In this document: piece after piece, positions 13,528-15,234 of the stretch
How the letters are laid out: each line of letters starts with the position of its first letter
How positions within the stretch are numbered: the first letter of the stretch is position 1
Notes under the pieces: generated by a model
Told to the model about the DNA's origin: nothing
The model's database searches: none
Seen by the model: only the letters and a program-made list of their open reading frames with translations
Made by a program: the position numbers and the translations under genes
Source of the DNA: Candidatus Eiseniibacteriota bacterium
GTDB lineage: Bacteria > Eisenbacteria > RBG-16-71-46
DNA: 15,234 nt
NCBI GenBank assembly: GCA_023249815.1
Contig: JAHFBX010000030.1
Coordinates: forward strand, 1-15,234
Direction: 5' to 3'

Positions 13528-14538
13528 ATGCGCATGCCGGTCCCGCCCACGCCCCACCTCGCGGCCGCCCTCGTGCTTCGAGCCCGTCGCGGTCGGCCCA
13601 TCCTCTCGCCGCTCGTGCTCGCGGCGCTGTTGCTTCCCGCTGTGGCGGCGAACGCTCAGGCGCCCGCTTTCCAGTTCGCATGGGGTTCCGCTGGCACCGG
13701 GCCCAGTCAGTTCCAGCTCCCGCACGGGCTCGGCGTAAGCCCCGACGGCTCGATCTACGTGGGCGACACGCTCAATGGCCGCGTCCAGCACTTCAATGCG
13801 GCGGGCGGCTTCGTCTCGCAGTGGGCAGCCGGTCTGCCCGGCGGGCTGGCCGTGGATCCAAGCGGCAACGTCTTCGTGATTGATGCGAACAGTGATCGCA
13901 TCCTCAAGTTCGACCCTTCCGGCGCGCTCCTGCTGTCTTTCGGCGGCTCGGGGTCCGCCTTCGGCAAGTTCATCTTCCCGCTCGACGTGGCCTGCGACGC
14001 GTCCGGCGCCGTCTACGTCGCGGACTGGATGAACCACCGCGTGCAGAAGTTCAGCGGCACCGGTGGCTTTTTGACGACGTGGGGCACCCAGGGCTCCGGC
14101 CCGGGGCAGTTCGAACAGCCCTCGTCCATCACGATCGACGCGGACGGAGTCGTGTACGTCACCGACATGACGTTGAATCGGGTTCAGGAGTTCACCTCGA
14201 GTGGCGCCTACCTCGGCACTTGGGGAACCTCTGGCAGCGGGCCCGATCAGCTCTCCTCGCCCACCGGCATCGCCTGGGACAGCCGCGGTTTCCTCATCCT
14301 GACGGACGCCGGCAATCAGCGCGTGCAGGTGTTCCGGCCCGACGGATCGCACGTGCTGGCCTTCGGTTCGGCCGGCACGGCGCCCGGCCAGTTCGACAAG
14401 CCCTCGGCGCTGGACCTGGACGCCTCGGGGCGCATTCTTGTCCTCGACAAGGACAACTCGCGCGTGCAGGTGTTCGCCGACATCACCACCCCCACGTCGC
14501 GGACGAACTGGGGCTCGCTCAAGCGACGCTGGCGTTGA
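13528..14538 (+). CDS. Secreted six-bladed NHL-repeat beta-propeller
   Basis: The 336-residue product has a long basic N-region and then a signal peptide core (SPLVLAALLLPAVAANAQA), with cleavage predicted after residue 45. Six NHL blades follow to about 318. Each ends in R-[VI]-[LQ]-x-F: RVQHF at 85, RILKF at 124, then RVQ-type at 171, 218, 265 and 312. The last four are spaced exactly 47 residues apart. Blade 2 is 8 residues shorter because it lacks the G-x-G-x-x-x-x-F linker. Blades open with WG-x-x-GSGPGQF-type loops and carry D-x-x-G-x-[VI]-[YF]-V-x-D cores. NHL propellers generally bind partners or ligands; no catalytic set is apparent. The last nine residues, WGSLKRRWR, form a basic tail after the propeller. 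There is no FlgD-like sorting domain, unlike its secreted neighbours. An alternative ATG lies two codons downstream. Confidence 0.9.
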   Translation: MRMPVPPTPHLAAALVLRARRGRPILSPLVLAALLLPAVAANAQAPAFQFAWGSAGTGPSQFQLPHGLGVSPDGSIYVGDTLNGRVQHFNAAGGFVSQWAAGLPGGLAVDPSGNVFVIDANSDRILKFDPSGALLLSFGGSGSAFGKFIFPLDVACDASGAVYVADWMNHRVQKFSGTGGFLTTWGTQGSGPGQFEQPSSITIDADGVVYVTDMTLNRVQEFTSSGAYLGTWGTSGSGPDQLSSPTGIAWDSRGFLILTDAGNQRVQVFRPDGSHVLAFGSAGTAPGQFDKPSALDLDASGRILVLDKDNSRVQVFADITTPTSRTNWGSLKRRWR

Positions 14539-14555
14539 GGGTCGCCGCCCGAACA

Positions 14556-14594
14556 GCGAACGGGGGCATTCGCGTTGGCGAACGCCCCCGTCGC
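14556..14594. terminator. Long hairpin between convergent genes (bidirectional terminator)
   Basis: The arms 14556-14573 and 14578-14594 pair almost completely around GTTG, with a CGGGGGC/GCCCCCG core, one bulged A at 14559-14560 and one imperfect position. That position is A-C in the plus-strand RNA but a G-U wobble in the minus-strand RNA, so the fold is slightly better for the minus-strand gene. It lies between the NHL stop (14538) and the stop of the Ig-repeat gene (14618). T-runs are absent on both sides. Confidence 0.75.
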
Positions 14595-14617
14595 TTGGGG
14601 GATTCCCTACCGGTCGA

Positions 14618-15234
14618 CTAGAACCGAACGATGCGCCTCACGAACTCCGTCCCACCCACGCGCGCGCGGATGAAGTAGATGCCTGTGCCGACGCGCTGGC
14701 GGGCCATCGTCATCCCGTTCCAGCGGAGCTGCTGGCGACCGGCGTCCATGGAGCGCGCCTCCGAGTAGAGGCGACGACCCTGCATGTCATACACGGCCCA
14801 GTCCACGTCACTGTCCTGCGGCAGGTCGAGCGCGAACTCCACGGCGTCCATCGACGGGTTCGGGTAACCATTCGAGAGCGCGAGCTCGCCGAGCGCCAGG
14901 CCGTCGGACTCCGTCAGCTTCTTCTTCACATTGAGGTTCGTCGTCGCGGAGCCCGTGAGCGAGTTCGTCGCGACGAATGTGACCTTGAAGGCTCCAGAGG
15001 ATCCCGCCGCCGGCGTCCAGGAGAACGTCCCGCCGGTGTTCGTGGCGTTGGGCGTGAACGTCGCGCCGCTGTTCGCCGGCATTTTCGTCAGCTGCATCGT
15101 CAGCGAGCTGATGGCCTGTCCATCGATATCGCTGGCCGAGACCTGGAACGTGACCAGGTTGCCGCCGACCACCTGGACATTGTTCGGGGCAGTGACGACC
15201 GGAGGCGAGTTCGCGAAGGACGCGGTCACCGTCG
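14618..15234 (-). CDS. C-terminal part of a secreted Ig-repeat protein with FlgD-like sorting domain (5' end outside window)
   Basis: The last 204 codons of a larger gene are visible, ending at a TAG at 14620-14618; the frame is open at the window edge. The visible part starts at a linker (TASFANSPPVVTAP) and a cadherin/putative-Ig domain (VTFQVSASDIDGQAIS...GTFSWTPAAGSSGAFKVTFVATN). A Lys-rich hinge follows, then a roughly 85-residue FlgD-like sorting domain (LSNGYPNPSMDAVEFALDL; VDWAVYDMQGRRLY; GTGIYFIRARVGG; ending RRIVRF). The GTG at 15229 sits inside the linker and is not a plausible start. The upstream part probably holds more Ig-like repeats or an enzymatic domain, which cannot be seen. 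The tail matches the M36 peptidase tail in layout, so both likely use one export and surface-anchoring route. Confidence 0.88.
   Translation of the reverse strand, partial: TVTASFANSPPVVTAPNNVQVVGGNLVTFQVSASDIDGQAISSLTMQLTKMPANSGATFTPNATNTGGTFSWTPAAGSSGAFKVTFVATNSLTGSATTNLNVKKKLTESDGLALGELALSNGYPNPSMDAVEFALDLPQDSDVDWAVYDMQGRRLYSEARSMDAGRQQLRWNGMTMARQRVGTGIYFIRARVGGTEFVRRIVRF

Noticed and set aside
13267..14352. Upstream extension of the M36 frame, antisense to the NHL gene
   Set aside because: A signal peptide and ribosome site at 13266 mark the true start; the extension has no secretion signal of its own and opposes a well-supported NHL gene.
1..15234. CRISPR array, insertion sequence, prophage or defence island
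   Set aside because: I saw no regularly spaced direct repeats, transposase or integrase motifs, or terminal inverted repeats around genes. Gene content and base composition look uniform and housekeeping-like or secretory.

Overview
The window is GC-rich, densely packed bacterial DNA. Two of its predicted secreted proteins end in FlgD-like, type-A-like sorting domains. Such tails are typical of the FCB side of the bacterial tree (Bacteroidota relatives, Candidatus Eisenbacteria, Latescibacteria and similar). High GC together with these tails, an M36 peptidase with PA and FlgD-like domains, NHL and BNR propellers, and HEAT/HD-GYP proteins suggests a Candidatus Eisenbacteria-like organism. That placement is an inference from protein style. 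No rRNA or marker gene is present to confirm it.

Layout from left to right: (1) 1-2545, minus: the first 848 residues of a secreted tandem BNR/VPS10-like beta-propeller protein, cut by the window edge. (2) 2692-4107, plus: an APC-superfamily amino acid permease, divergent from (1), followed immediately by a perfect 10-bp hairpin. (3) 4159-8167, minus: a three-gene block transcribed as HEAT-repeat protein, then an HD-GYP phosphohydrolase overlapping it by 8 nt, then a small membrane-anchored unknown protein. (4) 8432-13266, minus: a secreted M36 (fungalysin-type) metallopeptidase followed 14 nt later by a cytosolic-type prolyl aminopeptidase. (5) 13528-14538, plus: a secreted six-bladed NHL propeller, divergent from the peptidase. 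(6) 14618-15234, minus: the C-terminal end of a large Ig-repeat protein with a sorting tail, convergent with (5) across a shared hairpin.

How the genes may work together: the M36 peptidase and the prolyl aminopeptidase look like a protein and peptide scavenging pair, with the permease as a possible but separately transcribed amino acid importer. The HEAT and HD-GYP proteins share a recognisable N-terminal domain of about 100 residues, so they look like two parts of one signalling module, probably linked to cyclic-di-GMP. The window shows no input or output for this module except the neighbouring anchored protein.

No gene-free stretch exceeds 300 bases. The largest gaps are 8168-8431 and 13267-13527, and their contents are listed. 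I saw no tRNA, rRNA, CRISPR array, transposase or integrase. Most of the very long opposite-strand open frames are side effects of high GC codon use. The most interesting leads are the shared N-terminal domain of the HEAT/HD-GYP pair and the structured leaders upstream of genes in that block.
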